A stretch of 64,000 nucleotides of DNA from UBA7446 sp965656545. Lineage in GTDB: Bacteria > Bacteroidota > Bacteroidia > Flavobacteriales > Flavobacteriaceae. The stretch lies in the NCBI GenBank assembly GCA_965656545.1, contig CBFHKZ010000002.1, forward strand, positions 124,001-188,000, in the 5' to 3' direction. The stretch's first letter is position 1. Every line of letters begins with the position of its first letter. The notes beneath the pieces were generated by a model that did not search any database, was not told the DNA's origin, and saw only the letters and a program-made list of their open reading frames with translations. Both the position numbers and the translations under genes were made by a program. Below are positions 34,858-45,047 of the stretch, piece after piece.

Positions 34858-36441
34858 ATGAATATACCAGCTCAATTTGCTATTGATGCCCCCTTCCATC
34901 ACAACAGTTTTTTAATCAACGGAGAAATCACCCTTTGGGACGGCCCAAAAGCGGACGTTTATTCTTCCATACACACACCTAATACCGATGGTGCGCTTGC
35001 GCCAACGCATTTGGGTTCTGTGCCGGACATGGATCAGGCGCATGCGCTAAAAGCGCTTGAAGCTGCTTCAAATGCTTTTGACAAAGGAAAAGGGGAGTGG
35101 CCAACCATGAAAGTAGCAGACCGTATTGCCTGTATGGAGCGTTTTGTTACGCTTATGAAACAACAACGCGACAAGGTGGTAAAACTCTTGATGTGGGAGA
35201 TTGGTAAAAATCACAAAGACTCTGAAAAAGAATTTGATCGTACGGTAGACTATATCGTAGATACTATTAATGAATACAAAGACATAGACCGCGACAGTGC
35301 TAAGTTCCACAATCACGGTGGCGTTTTTGCTCACATTCGTCGTGGACCCATTGGCGTTGTATTGTGCCTTGGCCCATATAACTACCCTTTGAACGAAACT
35401 TTTGCGCTGCTTATCCCTGCTGTAATCATGGGAAACACCGCTATTTTTAAGCCTGCAAAGCACGGAGTTTTGCTTATTGCACCCTTACTTCAGGCGTTTA
35501 AAGAGAGTTTTCCACCAGGAGTAGTGAATATTGTATTTGGTCGTGGAAGAACCATAGCAACTCCCATTATGAAAACGGGAGAAATAGATGTGCTTGCACT
35601 TATTGGGCACAGTTCTTCTGCCATGTCATTACAAGATTTGCACCCCAAGAAAAGTAGGTTGCGATTGGTATTAGGTCTGGAAGCAAAAAATCCAGCTATC
35701 ATTTTGCCAGATGCAGATTTGGAAAAAACAGTCCAAGAATGTGTAGCGGGCACCTTGTCTTTTAATGGACAGCGCTGTACAGCCTTAAAGGTTTTGTATG
35801 TGCACGAATCTATAAAAGAAGCTTTCTTGACCAAGTTTGTTGCAGCAGTTGATGCTTTAAAACTGGGTATGCCGTGGGACAATACACTGCTCACACCATT
35901 GCCAGAGCCCAACAAGCCCGCCTATATTCAAGAATTGATAGACGATGCCACAGAAAAAGGTGCCAAGGTGCTTAATTCAAGAGGTGGTGAGCGTACAGAA
36001 AACTTTATTTTCCCAGCAGTTCTCTATCCTGTATCGCATGACATGCGTGTATACGAAGAAGAGCAATTCGGACCCGTAATCCCAGTGATGTCGTTTACAG
36101 ACATCGATACGCCTTTAGACGATATGGCTGCTTCTTCTTACGGACAGCAAGTGAGTTTGTTTGGTAAGGACGTAGACAAACTAGGACCGCTAATTGATAC
36201 TTTGGCCAACCTTGTGTGTCGTGTGAACCTAAACAGCTCATGTCAAAGAGGACCAGATGTATATCCCTTTACCGGACGAAAAGATTCTGCTGTGAGTACA
36301 CTAAGTGTGCGGGACGCATTGCGTTCTTTCTCCATCAGGACTTTTGTGGCTACTAAAGACACAGAAAGCAACAAGGAAATCTTGAGGGAATTGTTAGATA
36401 CGCATAAATCTAACTTTATCTCTACGGACTATATGCTGTAA
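34858..36441 (+). CDS. gapN: NADP-dependent glyceraldehyde-3-phosphate dehydrogenase-like
   Basis: Encodes 527 residues of the aldehyde dehydrogenase superfamily. Markers: [17 protein letters not shown] (NADP-binding, Asn), the general base in [10 protein letters not shown] and the nucleophile in [13 protein letters not shown] near residue 306. The [14 protein letters not shown] segment near the C-terminus is typical of non-phosphorylating GAPDH (GapN). It would produce NADPH from glyceraldehyde-3-phosphate. It starts 26 bp after ilvA on the same strand and may be cotranscribed, perhaps supplying the NADPH that IlvC consumes (inference). Confidence 0.85.
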   Translation: MNIPAQFAIDAPFHHNSFLINGEITLWDGPKADVYSSIHTPNTDGALAPTHLGSVPDMDQAHALKALEAASNAFDKGKGEWPTMKVADRIACMERFVTLMKQQRDKVVKLLMWEIGKNHKDSEKEFDRTVDYIVDTINEYKDIDRDSAKFHNHGGVFAHIRRGPIGVVLCLGPYNYPLNETFALLIPAVIMGNTAIFKPAKHGVLLIAPLLQAFKESFPPGVVNIVFGRGRTIATPIMKTGEIDVLALIGHSSSAMSLQDLHPKKSRLRLVLGLEAKNPAIILPDADLEKTVQECVAGTLSFNGQRCTALKVLYVHESIKEAFLTKFVAAVDALKLGMPWDNTLLTPLPEPNKPAYIQELIDDATEKGAKVLNSRGGERTENFIFPAVLYPVSHDMRVYEEEQFGPVIPVMSFTDIDTPLDDMAASSYGQQVSLFGKDVDKLGPLIDTLANLVCRVNLNSSCQRGPDVYPFTGRKDSAVSTLSVRDALRSFSIRTFVATKDTESNKEILRELLDTHKSNFISTDYML

Positions 36442-37560
36442 TTAGTTATTCAGCATTACCGGCATGACCAGCATGGTGACTTGTTCGCCTTCATCCAATC
36501 CATCTACAGGAGTAATGATACCCGCTCTATTGGGTAAGGACAGCTCTAGTTGAATTTCATCTGAACTTAGGTTGCTCAACATTTCGGTTAGAAAACGTGC
36601 GTTAAAGCCTATTTGCATATCATCGCCTTGGAAAGAACAGGTGAGGCGTTCTTCGGCTTTGTTGCTGTAGTCAATGTCTTCAGCAGAAATATGAAGCTCT
36701 GCACCAGCAATACGCAAACGTATTTGATGTGTTGTTTTGTTTGAGAAGATGCTTACCCTTTTAACGGTGTTCAAAAGTTGCACACGGTTGATGCTCATCA
36801 CATTGGGGTTTTCCTTTGGGATAACCGCTTCGTAATTTGGGTATTTTCCATCGATTAGCCTGCATATCACTACGGTGTCATCAAAAGAAAACTGAACATT
36901 ACTGTTGTTGTAATTAACTGTCACTTCTTCCTCGCTTCCAACAAGCACTGATTTAAGCAGGTTTAAAGGTTTTTTGGGCATGATAAACTCCGCTGTTTCA
37001 GGAGCAACCACATCTGTTCTTTCATACTTCACCAATTTGTGCGCATCTGTGGCAACAAAGGTCATACCGCTAGAAGAAAGCTGGAAAAACACACCACTCA
37101 TAACGGGACGCAAATCGTCATTTCCACTGGCAAAAATGGTGTTGTTGATGGCTGTTGCCAGCGTGTCGCCTTGTATGCTCAGACTTGAAGCGTCCACAAC
37201 CTCAGCGGCTTGTGGGTATTCATCTGCATTGGCATAGGCAAGTGCATATTTCCCTTGGTCAGAGCTGATTTCAAGTGTATTGTTGTCTGCTTGTGAAAAC
37301 GTTAAGGGTTGTTCTGGAAATGTTTTTACGGTATCGAGTAGCAGTCTTGCGGGAACAGCTAGTTTTCCTTCGCTCGTAGATTCTACTTGTATCGTAGCGC
37401 TGATGGTCGTTTCGAGGTCAGTTGCCGTAATTTTAAGTTGTTGGGGTGCCAATTCAAACAGCACATGATCCAAGATAGGCAGTGTGTTACTTGTGTTTAA
37501 AACACCACTAAGGGTTTGCAGTTGGCGTTGCAGTTGTGTACTTGATACAATGAAGTTCAT
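36442..37560 (-). CDS. dnaN: DNA polymerase III sliding clamp
   Basis: Encodes 372 residues in three repeated domains of about 120 residues; the start MNFIVSSTQLQRQLQTLSGV and the C-terminal MLVMPVMLNN are characteristic. The clamp encircles DNA and tethers the replicative polymerase. It is not next to dnaA or recF here. A perfect TATATTTG box lies 20 bp upstream. Its stop codon lies directly next to that of gapN. Confidence 0.95.
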   Translation of the reverse strand: MNFIVSSTQLQRQLQTLSGVLNTSNTLPILDHVLFELAPQQLKITATDLETTISATIQVESTSEGKLAVPARLLLDTVKTFPEQPLTFSQADNNTLEISSDQGKYALAYANADEYPQAAEVVDASSLSIQGDTLATAINNTIFASGNDDLRPVMSGVFFQLSSSGMTFVATDAHKLVKYERTDVVAPETAEFIMPKKPLNLLKSVLVGSEEEVTVNYNNSNVQFSFDDTVVICRLIDGKYPNYEAVIPKENPNVMSINRVQLLNTVKRVSIFSNKTTHQIRLRIAGAELHISAEDIDYSNKAEERLTCSFQGDDMQIGFNARFLTEMLSNLSSDEIQLELSLPNRAGIITPVDGLDEGEQVTMLVMPVMLNN

Positions 37561-37580
37561 GTTCTAATTGTGTTTACTTA

Positions 37581-37588
37581 CAAATATA
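37581..37588 (-). promoter_or_regulatory. -7 box of dnaN
   Basis: TATATTTG on the - strand, 20 bp before the dnaN ATG, predicts a leader of about 14 nt. Confidence 0.55.
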
Positions 37589-37627
37589 TTGTTTACGCAG
37601 GCTTTCCTAAAACAAATTTATCAACAG

Positions 37628-38452
37628 CTAGGCATCATTTATGAACGCAACTCGTATGGGGTCAAGGTATGAAAGGCCAAAAAGCGTGCTTGCGCCGCCT
37701 CCATAGTTCGGGCTTCCTTTAAATACGGCAAGTTCTAAATGCCCTTGTGCATTGAAAAGTGCTAGTTTTTTACCTGCTCCCTCTCGTTGCGCTTTGGGTC
37801 TGTCGTAGCGAATGGCCTCGTGGTAATCGTTAAAGACTTCTTTAAAGTTGTGGTTTCGCGCATGAATGACAAACGGACGATTTCTTCCAACCTTTTGAAA
37901 CAGCTGCTTGGTAATGTTGGTAACTATATTCCCAAACCTGTCAATATGCAACACATGCCCTTGAATTTCGTTGCCCTGTGGGTGTACCGATGGAATGTGC
38001 TGTGTGAGTTGCTTGAGCGTGCTTATGGGTGTGCCTATAACGCTAAGGGCACCACCGCGATGGATATGGGCTATGGCCTCTACGCCACGCGCTTGGTTGG
38101 TAGTGGCAGCTGTGTTAAGTGCAACAGCTCTTGTGGGTTTTAGTTCGGGTTCTAACAAGGATAAGAAGCCATTGTCTGCGCAAACAAAAAAATGATCGTT
38201 TAGTTCGGCTACTATTAGCGCTTGCTCGGGGGTTTGGTTGAAGTTTATGCCCACAAAGTGAATGCTGCCTTGTGGAAAACTGCGGTAAACAGAACCCAAT
38301 ACATAGGCGGCTTGAATAATATGAAAGGGGTCAATAAGATGGGATACGTCTACAATTTCTGGTGCAACCAACTGCTTGTAAAGATGTGCTTTTAGTGCTG
38401 ACACATATGCATCTTGAAGACCAAAATCGGTAGTTAGCGTAATCAGTGGCAT
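37628..38452 (-). CDS. SAM hydrolase (DUF62 family)
   Basis: Encodes 274 residues. It starts LITLTTDFGLQDAYV, with the conserved Asp residues, and continues through VDVSHLIDPFHIIQAAYVL, CADNGFLSLL and the C-terminal INDA. The family includes SAM hydroxide adenosyltransferases, which cleave S-adenosylmethionine to adenosine and methionine, and the fluorinases and chlorinases; the lack of a halogenase-type 21-residue insertion favours the hydrolase. No -7 box is clear upstream. Confidence 0.85.
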   Translation of the reverse strand: MPLITLTTDFGLQDAYVSALKAHLYKQLVAPEIVDVSHLIDPFHIIQAAYVLGSVYRSFPQGSIHFVGINFNQTPEQALIVAELNDHFFVCADNGFLSLLEPELKPTRAVALNTAATTNQARGVEAIAHIHRGGALSVIGTPISTLKQLTQHIPSVHPQGNEIQGHVLHIDRFGNIVTNITKQLFQKVGRNRPFVIHARNHNFKEVFNDYHEAIRYDRPKAQREGAGKKLALFNAQGHLELAVFKGSPNYGGGASTLFGLSYLDPIRVAFINDA

Positions 38453-38492
38453 ATTAATAACCTTATCTTAATTTAGCAATCTAAAAATTGCT

Positions 38493-38500
38493 TAATTTTG
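38493..38500 (+). promoter_or_regulatory. -7 box upstream of phoH
   Basis: TAATTTTG, a perfect TAnnTTTG match, 55 bp before the phoH start. Confidence 0.4.
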
Positions 38501-38555
38501 ATTACAAAGTTACCAAAAAAGAAGCCCATGTGGTTTAAATATTAAAAAGACGCAT

Positions 38556-39512
38556 TTGAACGAAATTACAATCGAACTCGCCGAAGTTAATCCTACGGAA
38601 TTCTATGGCGGAAAAAGCAACAAAAATGTTGCCCTATTAAAGAAGTACTTCCCTAAAATTAAAATTGTTGTGCGCGGCAATAAAATAACAGCCTTTGGCG
38701 AAGAGGAGTTGCTAGAGCACTTTGAGAAGCAAGTGGATAGGTTGGTGACGCACTACGGGAAATACAACACCCTCGACGATGATACGGTTCTCAATATCCT
38801 TCAAAGTGAAGAAGACGATACCTTTGGTTTGGACCCAGAAGACAATAAAGTAATTCTACATGGTGTGGGTGGTAAAATCATCAAAGCCAAAACCCTAAAC
38901 CAAGCAAGATTGGTTGCCGCCATGTCTAAAAACGATATGGTTTTTGCTGTTGGTCCTGCTGGAACAGGAAAGACGTACACCGGCGTGGCACTGGCCGTAA
39001 AGGCACTTAAAAACAAACAGGTTAAGCGTATTATCCTTACACGACCCGCTGTTGAAGCTGGAGAAAACCTTGGTTTCTTACCTGGTGACTTAAAAGAAAA
39101 ATTAGATCCCTATATGCAGCCGTTATACGATGCCCTACGGGATATGATTCCTGCTGAAAAGTTGGATCACTATATTGAAAACGGCATTATTCAGATAGCA
39201 CCTATGGCATTTATGCGGGGAAGAACGCTCGATAATGCTTTTGTTATCCTCGATGAAGCACAGAATACCACCCACAATCAAATGAAAATGTTTTTGACGC
39301 GTATGGGTAAAAACGCTAAATTCATGATTACCGGCGATCCGGGTCAAATCGATTTGCCGAGACGTGTCATCTCAGGACTCAAAGAAGCTATTTTGGTTCT
39401 TGGAAATCTCAAAGGAATAGGCATGATTTACCTAGACGACAAAGACGTTATCCGTCACAGATTAGTCAAGCAAGTTATTGAGGCCTACAAACAAACAGAG
39501 CATCACAACTAA
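38556..39512 (+). CDS. phoH: PhoH-like ATPase
   Basis: Encodes 318 residues from a TTG start at 38556, giving the N-terminus [13 protein letters not shown] that fits the family; no ATG lies in a suitable place. An N-terminal KH-like region (1-90) precedes the PhoH domain with Walker [21 protein letters not shown] near residue 131 and Walker [26 protein letters not shown]. PhoH proteins are ATPases linked to RNA metabolism. Its stop codon shares one base with the purC start. Confidence 0.9.
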   Translation: MNEITIELAEVNPTEFYGGKSNKNVALLKKYFPKIKIVVRGNKITAFGEEELLEHFEKQVDRLVTHYGKYNTLDDDTVLNILQSEEDDTFGLDPEDNKVILHGVGGKIIKAKTLNQARLVAAMSKNDMVFAVGPAGTGKTYTGVALAVKALKNKQVKRIILTRPAVEAGENLGFLPGDLKEKLDPYMQPLYDALRDMIPAEKLDHYIENGIIQIAPMAFMRGRTLDNAFVILDEAQNTTHNQMKMFLTRMGKNAKFMITGDPGQIDLPRRVISGLKEAILVLGNLKGIGMIYLDDKDVIRHRLVKQVIEAYKQTEHHN

Positions 39513-40465
39513 TGTCTATGCAAACCATCATGCAGTCTGACTTGCAACTCAAAGGTTGTAAAAGCAAATACAACGGAAAGGTAAGAGAGGTTTACCATTT
39601 GGAAAACGACACCTTGGTTATGGTAGCTAGTGACCGTCTTTCTGCTTTTGATGTGGTGATGCCAAAGGGAATTCCGTATAAAGGGCAGATTTTAAACCAA
39701 ATTGCCGCCCATATGCTTGAGGCTACAGCTGATATCGTGCCCAACTGGTTAGAAGCATTGCCCGATCCCAACATCGCTGTTGGTAAGGCCTGTACGCCAC
39801 TTAAGGTCGAAATGGTAATTAGGGGATACCTAGCAGGTCATGCGGCTCGCGAATACGCCTTGGGAAAGCGATTGTTATGCGGTGCAACCATGCCAGAAGG
39901 TATGCGAGAAAACGATGCGTTTCCAGAACCCATCATCACACCGGCAACCAAAGCTGAGCAAGGCGATCACGATGAAGATATTACCCCCGAAGAATTAATT
40001 TCTCGAAATATTGTCACCTCAGAAGAATACGCCCAACTGGCAGCTTACACCAAGGCATTGTTTAAGCGCGGTACCGAAATGGCTGCCAAACAAGGTTTGA
40101 TTTTGGTGGATACTAAATATGAGTTCGGAAAAGACACGAACGGGAACATAGTGTTGATTGATGAAATTCACACACCAGATTCGTCTCGTTACTTTTATGC
40201 AGATGGCTATGAAGCACGTCAATCCAAAGGAACGCCACAGCGACAGCTTTCAAAAGAGTTTGTGCGTCGTTGGCTTATTGAGCACGGTTTTCAGGGGCTA
40301 GAAGGGCAAGCACTCCCCAACATGTCAGACGAATACATTGCAAGCGTTTCGGAACGTTATATAGAGCTGTACGAGCATATAACAGGAAAGAAATTTGTAA
40401 AAGCTGATTTGTCAGACGTTGCGAATAGAATGCAACATAACCTTGACCTATATTTCCAGTCCTAG
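39512..40465 (+). CDS. purC: Phosphoribosylaminoimidazole-succinocarboxamide synthase
   Basis: Encodes 317 residues. Conserved SAICAR synthetase motifs: [40 protein letters not shown] and [11 protein letters not shown] with [13 protein letters not shown]. It ligates aspartate to CAIR in purine synthesis. The length matches the eukaryote-like form of about 300-320 residues. The gene overlaps phoH by one base and its 3' end overlaps convergent miaA by 18 bp. Confidence 0.95.
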   Translation: MSMQTIMQSDLQLKGCKSKYNGKVREVYHLENDTLVMVASDRLSAFDVVMPKGIPYKGQILNQIAAHMLEATADIVPNWLEALPDPNIAVGKACTPLKVEMVIRGYLAGHAAREYALGKRLLCGATMPEGMRENDAFPEPIITPATKAEQGDHDEDITPEELISRNIVTSEEYAQLAAYTKALFKRGTEMAAKQGLILVDTKYEFGKDTNGNIVLIDEIHTPDSSRYFYADGYEARQSKGTPQRQLSKEFVRRWLIEHGFQGLEGQALPNMSDEYIASVSERYIELYEHITGKKFVKADLSDVANRMQHNLDLYFQS

Positions 40466-41356
40466 TTGGCTAACTAAATCTGTATTTACTGCTGTATCAT
40501 AAGGAAGTTTGTGCATACAGGGATGATTTCTAAGCCATGTCAGTTGTCGTTTTGCAAAACGTCTGGTGTTGGTTTTAATAGCTGCCACTGCTTCCTCTAA
40601 GCTTTTTTCACCTTCAAAATAGCGAAATAACGCTCTGTAGCCCACGGTTTGCAATGCGTTAAGGTGTTTGTGTGGGTGAAGCACTTTGGCTTCAGCAAGC
40701 AAACCCTTTTCCATCATGCTGTCAACGCGCCTATTGATGTTTTCATACAATTGCTCTCTGGGCATGCTAATCTCAATGCTAATGACATCAAAGTCTCGCT
40801 GTTTTCTGTTTTGACCCAAAAAAGAGGAGTAGGGCTTGCCAGCAACCGTACATATGTGCAATGCACGCAACAACCGCACGTGATTGTGTTGGTCAACAGT
40901 TTGAAAATAATCGGGATCTAATTTTTGAAGTTCTTGCTGTAAATACGTCAGACCTTTTTCCTCATACTGTAACTGCCAATGGTCTTTGATTTTTTCTGAA
41001 ACTTCCGGAAATGTATCTAATCCATGTACTACGGCATCGTTGTACAGGTTAGAGCCGCCAACCATAATCACAACAGGATGCTTCGCAAAGTGTTCGTCTA
41101 GCAGCGATAGGGCATCTTTTTCAAAATCTCCAACGCTGTAGGAGTCGTGAATGCTCAAATGCTGTATAAAATCATGCCTAACGCCTTGTTGTTCCGCTTT
41201 TGATGGTACGGCAGTGCCAATGTACATTTCTTTGTAAAATTGCCTGGCATCGCTGGACAATATGGGGCACTTTAATAGCTTGGCAAGAGCAACAGCAAAC
41301 GAAGTTTTGCCCACCGCAGTAGGTCCTGAAATAACAATAAGCTTATGCTTTTTCAT
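40448..41356 (-). CDS. miaA: tRNA dimethylallyltransferase
   Basis: Encodes 302 residues. The P-loop [18 protein letters not shown] lies near residues 8-25, followed by [23 protein letters not shown] and [13 protein letters not shown]; the tRNA-binding [10 protein letters not shown] and [14 protein letters not shown] motifs are present. It adds an isoprenyl group to A37 of tRNAs reading UNN codons. It overlaps the upstream exonuclease gene by 14 bp and the convergent purC by 18 bp. Confidence 0.95.
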   Translation of the reverse strand: MKKHKLIVISGPTAVGKTSFAVALAKLLKCPILSSDARQFYKEMYIGTAVPSKAEQQGVRHDFIQHLSIHDSYSVGDFEKDALSLLDEHFAKHPVVIMVGGSNLYNDAVVHGLDTFPEVSEKIKDHWQLQYEEKGLTYLQQELQKLDPDYFQTVDQHNHVRLLRALHICTVAGKPYSSFLGQNRKQRDFDVISIEISMPREQLYENINRRVDSMMEKGLLAEAKVLHPHKHLNALQTVGYRALFRYFEGEKSLEEAVAAIKTNTRRFAKRQLTWLRNHPCMHKLPYDTAVNTDLVSQLGLEI

Positions 41357-42716
41357 TTAAATCAATCACTTGTTTCACTTTGTTTTTTCGAATAAAAGAT
41401 TGGAGAATATGACGGGCAGCACGTGAATTTTTCATGGGCGTTATGATGGTTTTTACCATATCTAAATTATTAATCTGATAATTTAAATTAGCATATCCAA
41501 ATCCTTTATATTCAGTATCTTGTATAAGTATAATACTTCGCTCATCATGACTACGACCCTTGTCGACTATCAATAAATTGGGTGAAGAAAAACGCAATTG
41601 GTCTACACATTGCTGCACGCGTTCATTATAGCGTTCAGCGGTCTCTTTTTCGGCACAGGCACCCAAACATTTGTTGATTTCAACATCTGAGCAGGCTTCC
41701 TTGGGCGATTCCAGCCCAACGTATTTTAGGCAGAGTGTGTATTTGTGTGCAAAGAAATAGAGTGTTTTTCTTGCATTGCTTAGGTTCTTAAACGTTGTAA
41801 TGTAGTTTGTCCCATCTTCTGCATGAACGATGCGTAAAAATCGATGGCCAGTGCTGCTCACGCCTTCTTGCAGTCCAAAACGAATGCGGTCATTTTTATG
41901 CACCCTGTTGTGTTTGGGCTTGTGCAGCTGTATTTCGTCAATTTCTTTTAATAGCGCAATCAGTTCACTTCCTGTTTCTTCAGTGCTCACGCTGTGTGTT
42001 TCAAGCTGTATTTTTAAAGCTTTTCTGCTCTTGCCTGTAAAGTGCTGGTTAACACGCTTGCGCATGTTCAGACTTTTGCCAATGTAAATTACATCCCCCT
42101 TTTGGTTGTGCATATAATAAACACCCGTAACAGGTTTGACTTGCTCCACAAGGGCTTGAAACTTACGCGCTACCTTATCTTGGTCTTTGGTGCGAAGTAC
42201 TTCTTTAACGATGGTTTTTTCGCTGTCTTTGTCTAGCAATAGTTTCAGCAATTTCACCGTTGCGCGTGCGTCTCCTGCAGCACGGTGTCTGTCGCTGAGT
42301 GGAATGCCTAACGCACGCACCAGCTTCCCTAATTTGTAAGAAGCCTGTTCTGGAATGAGTTTTTTTGATAAAGAAACCGTGCATAGGGTAGGGCGTTCAT
42401 AGGTAAAGCCTAACCTGTTAAACTCCGTACAAAGCATTCTGTAGTCAAAACTGGCATTGTGTGCCACAAGGGTACAGTCTTTTGTTATTTCAATAACGCG
42501 CTTTGCTACTTCATAGAATTTCGGTGCATTTCGCAGCATCTTTTCGTTGATGCCCGTTAGTTGCACTACAAATGGCTGAATGGGTCGTTCGGGATTGACA
42601 AGACTGATAAACTGATCTACAATTTCGTTTCCATCATATTTATAGATGGCAATTTCTGTTATGCCTTCTTCGTTGTATTTTCCTCCTGTAGTTTCGACGT
42701 CAACAACTGCGTACAT
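41343..42716 (-). CDS. DEDD exonuclease fused to a GIY-YIG (UvrC-like) domain
   Basis: Encodes 457 residues. The N-terminal DnaQ-type 3'-5' exonuclease has all acidic sites: VVDVETTGG, VAHNASFDYRML and HRAAGDARATVKLL with His and Asp. After a linker comes a GIY-YIG nuclease domain (about 195-280): GVYYMHNQKGDVIYIGKS, the Arg in NMRKRVNQHF and the catalytic Glu in GSELIALLKEIDE, and then a UvrC-like C-terminal part. The combination resembles the epsilon-Cho proteins of other phyla, which probably act in DNA repair. It is next to miaA, which probably shares the transcript. Confidence 0.85.
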   Translation of the reverse strand: MYAVVDVETTGGKYNEEGITEIAIYKYDGNEIVDQFISLVNPERPIQPFVVQLTGINEKMLRNAPKFYEVAKRVIEITKDCTLVAHNASFDYRMLCTEFNRLGFTYERPTLCTVSLSKKLIPEQASYKLGKLVRALGIPLSDRHRAAGDARATVKLLKLLLDKDSEKTIVKEVLRTKDQDKVARKFQALVEQVKPVTGVYYMHNQKGDVIYIGKSLNMRKRVNQHFTGKSRKALKIQLETHSVSTEETGSELIALLKEIDEIQLHKPKHNRVHKNDRIRFGLQEGVSSTGHRFLRIVHAEDGTNYITTFKNLSNARKTLYFFAHKYTLCLKYVGLESPKEACSDVEINKCLGACAEKETAERYNERVQQCVDQLRFSSPNLLIVDKGRSHDERSIILIQDTEYKGFGYANLNYQINNLDMVKTIITPMKNSRAARHILQSFIRKNKVKQVIDLNEKA

Positions 42717-42721
42717 AGCCT

Positions 42722-43363
42722 CTAGTTTCTGCTTCCAAAAATTAAACTGCCCACACGTATCATATTGCTTCCCAAATCAACAGCAAGTTTGTAGTCATTG
42801 CTCATGCCCATTGATAGGGTAGTCCAATTATTTGTTGGCTGTAATCTATTATAGAAGTCCTGTAGCCCACTGAATTCTGACGTGAGTTGAGCTGTATTGT
42901 CCGTGTAACTGGCCATGCCCATCAAACCTGTAAAACGCACATTTTCCAATTCCTTAGCTTTTGATAGGACTGCTTCGGCTTCTTCATAGGAAAACCCAAA
43001 CTTGGTTGATTCTTCTGCAATATGAATTTGGAGTAGCACATCAATAATGCGATTGTTTTTGGTGCCTTGCTTGTTGATTTCATTAAGCAGTCGCTCACTG
43101 TCAACCCCATGAATGAGGTGCACAAAGGGCGCAATGTATTTGACCTTATTACGTTGAAGGTGGCCAATCATATGCCAACGAATATCCTTAGGAAGTGTTT
43201 CGTGCTTTAGGCAAAGTTCTTGTACTTTATTTTCTCCAAAATCTACGTGTCCTGCGTCATAGGCTTCTTGAATGGCATCGGCAGGTTTGGTTTTGGAAAC
43301 CGCAACTACAGTTACGGCTGCTGGCACATCATCTTTTATTTGCTTTAGGTTGACTGCAATCAT
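42722..43363 (-). CDS. yggS: YggS family PLP-binding protein
   Basis: Encodes 213 residues of the alanine racemase N-terminal-like family. The PLP Lys lies in VVAVSKTKPADAI near residue 24, followed by DFGENKVQEL, WHMIGHLQRNK and the C-terminal LSMGMSNDYKLAVDLGSNMIRVGS. YggS/PLPBP keeps PLP levels balanced and has no catalytic activity of its own. It is coupled to the oxidoreductase gene upstream by a 4-bp overlap and lies 5 bp before the exonuclease gene. Confidence 0.9.
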   Translation of the reverse strand: MIAVNLKQIKDDVPAAVTVVAVSKTKPADAIQEAYDAGHVDFGENKVQELCLKHETLPKDIRWHMIGHLQRNKVKYIAPFVHLIHGVDSERLLNEINKQGTKNNRIIDVLLQIHIAEESTKFGFSYEEAEAVLSKAKELENVRFTGLMGMASYTDNTAQLTSEFSGLQDFYNRLQPTNNWTTLSMGMSNDYKLAVDLGSNMIRVGSLIFGSRN

Positions 43364-44343
43364 GTAGATGACTTTTCTACTAGTGCTGTTATTTGTAGGG
43401 CCACGTCAAGGGCATTTTTACCCTGTTCAAGCGACACGATAACAGCTGTATTATTTGTAATGGCATCGGCAAAACATTCCAATTCCATTAAGATGGCGTT
43501 TACTTCTGGTATTTTGGGATTGTCAAAAAAGACACGCTTCTTTTTGCCTTGTGCATTTTCCAACACCATATCAAAATCTCCAACATTTTCGGGAGCGTTT
43601 TCCATTTTAACCACTTCTGCACTCTTGCTAAAATAATCTACAGCGATATAGGCATCTTTTTGGAAAAAGCGCGCCTTACGCATGTTTTTTAATGATATTC
43701 TGCTGGCTGTCAGGTTGGCTACGCAACCGTTTTCAAACTCAATTCTAGCATTCGCAATATCAGGCGTTTCACTGATGATGGCCACGCCACTGGCTGAAAT
43801 AGCAGATACTTCTGAGTCTACCAAGCTCAAAACTGTATCGATATCGTGTATCATTAAATCCAACACTACCGGGACATCGGTGCCTCTTGGGTTAAATTCA
43901 GCCAATCGGTGGGTTTCGATAAACATGCTGTTGTTGATGTCATCTTTTACGGCTAAAAAAGCAGGATTAAATCGCTCCACATGCCCCACTTGACCAAGAA
44001 CCTGATGCTTTTTTGCAAGTGCAATGAGTTCATTTGCTTCGTCAACCGTTTGTGTGATGGGTTTTTCCAGAAAGACATGCTTCCCCATTTCGATGGCTTT
44101 TTTTGCCAATTTGTGGTGGTATAGGGTAGGTGTCACGATATCTACTACGTCAACAGCAGCAATCAGATCTTCCTCAGAATCAAAGGCTTTAAAACCGTAT
44201 TCATCTGTTATTTTTTTGCGAACGTCTGGACTGGCGTCGTAAAAACCGACCAAATCAAATTTATCAGACTGGTTCAATAATCGAAGGTGTATCTTTCCTA
44301 AGTGCCCTGCACCAAGCACACCTGCTTTTAGTGTTTTGCTCAT
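43360..44343 (-). CDS. Gfo/Idh/MocA family oxidoreductase
   Basis: Encodes 327 residues. N-terminal Rossmann fold GVLGAGHLGKIHLRLL (about 8-23), the FLEKPITQTVDEA motif with the catalytic Lys near residue 95, and GQVGHVERFNPAF. The C-terminal domain is alpha/beta. Members oxidise sugars, inositols or bile pigments with NAD(P); the ring VERFNPA is typical of UDP-N-acetylglucosamine 3-dehydrogenase-like members. The substrate is not certain. A perfect TACATTTG box ends 4 bp before the ATG, so the mRNA is probably leaderless. Confidence 0.85.
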   Translation of the reverse strand: MSKTLKAGVLGAGHLGKIHLRLLNQSDKFDLVGFYDASPDVRKKITDEYGFKAFDSEEDLIAAVDVVDIVTPTLYHHKLAKKAIEMGKHVFLEKPITQTVDEANELIALAKKHQVLGQVGHVERFNPAFLAVKDDINNSMFIETHRLAEFNPRGTDVPVVLDLMIHDIDTVLSLVDSEVSAISASGVAIISETPDIANARIEFENGCVANLTASRISLKNMRKARFFQKDAYIAVDYFSKSAEVVKMENAPENVGDFDMVLENAQGKKKRVFFDNPKIPEVNAILMELECFADAITNNTAVIVSLEQGKNALDVALQITALVEKSST

Positions 44344-44347
44344 ACTA

Positions 44348-44355
44348 CAAATGTA
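44348..44355 (-). promoter_or_regulatory. -7 box of the Gfo/Idh/MocA gene
   Basis: TACATTTG on the - strand ends 4 bp before the ATG at 44343, predicting a leaderless mRNA. Confidence 0.6.
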
Positions 44356-44389
44356 ACAAGTTTAGGCGGTGGCTAGCCGTATGATTTTG

Positions 44390-44397
44390 TATTTTTG
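44390..44397 (+). promoter_or_regulatory. -7 box of pcm
   Basis: TATTTTTG ends 5 bp before the pcm ATG at 44403, so this divergent transcript is also probably leaderless. Confidence 0.6.
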
Positions 44398-44402
44398 AAC
44401 TT

Positions 44403-45047
44403 ATGAGGGAAGATACGACCAAACACCAAGGGAGACGTCGTCAGTTGATTGAAATATTAAAAGACAAAGGGATCACCGACAAGGCCGTTTTAAAAGCCAT
44501 TGGCGCCATACCACGCCACCTGTTTATGGATAGTAGTTTTGAAGATCACGCTTATCAAGACAAGGCATTTCCTATTGGTGCAGATCAAACCATATCACAG
44601 CCCTATACTGTGGCCTTTCAAAGTCAGCAACTTATGGTTACGCCAGGGACTAAAGTCTTGGAGATTGGCACAGGCTCAGGCTATCAAACCGCCGTATTGT
44701 GTCATATGGGTGCGGTGGTTTATTCCATCGAGCGACAGCATGAACTCTTTCGCACAAGCCTAAAAAGACTTCCCGCACTAGGGTTTAAAGCCAAGAAACT
44801 CATCTTTGGAGATGGTTATAAGGGCTTTCCTGAAAAAGCACCTTATGACAGGATTATCGTTACCGCTGGTGCGCCATTTATCCCCGAAGACTTACTTGCC
44901 CAACTGGCCGTTGGTGGTAAAATGGTTATTCCTGTTGGGGAAGCAAATCAAAAGATGACGGTAATTACGCGCACCTCGGATGCCGATTTTGAGCAATTGG
45001 TACTTGGTGATTTTAGATTTGTTCCGCTGTTAGGAGATAAAAACTAG
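44403..45047 (+). CDS. pcm: Protein-L-isoaspartate O-methyltransferase
   Basis: Encodes 214 residues. SAM-binding motif VLEIGTGSGYQTAVLC near residues 83-98, the preceding QTISQPYTVAFQSQ substrate loop and DRIIVTAGAPFIPEDLLAQL are specific to the family. It repairs isoaspartyl residues in aged proteins. The stop codon interlocks with that of smpB on the opposite strand (CTAG). Confidence 0.95.
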   Translation: MREDTTKHQGRRRQLIEILKDKGITDKAVLKAIGAIPRHLFMDSSFEDHAYQDKAFPIGADQTISQPYTVAFQSQQLMVTPGTKVLEIGTGSGYQTAVLCHMGAVVYSIERQHELFRTSLKRLPALGFKAKKLIFGDGYKGFPEKAPYDRIIVTAGAPFIPEDLLAQLAVGGKMVIPVGEANQKMTVITRTSDADFEQLVLGDFRFVPLLGDKN

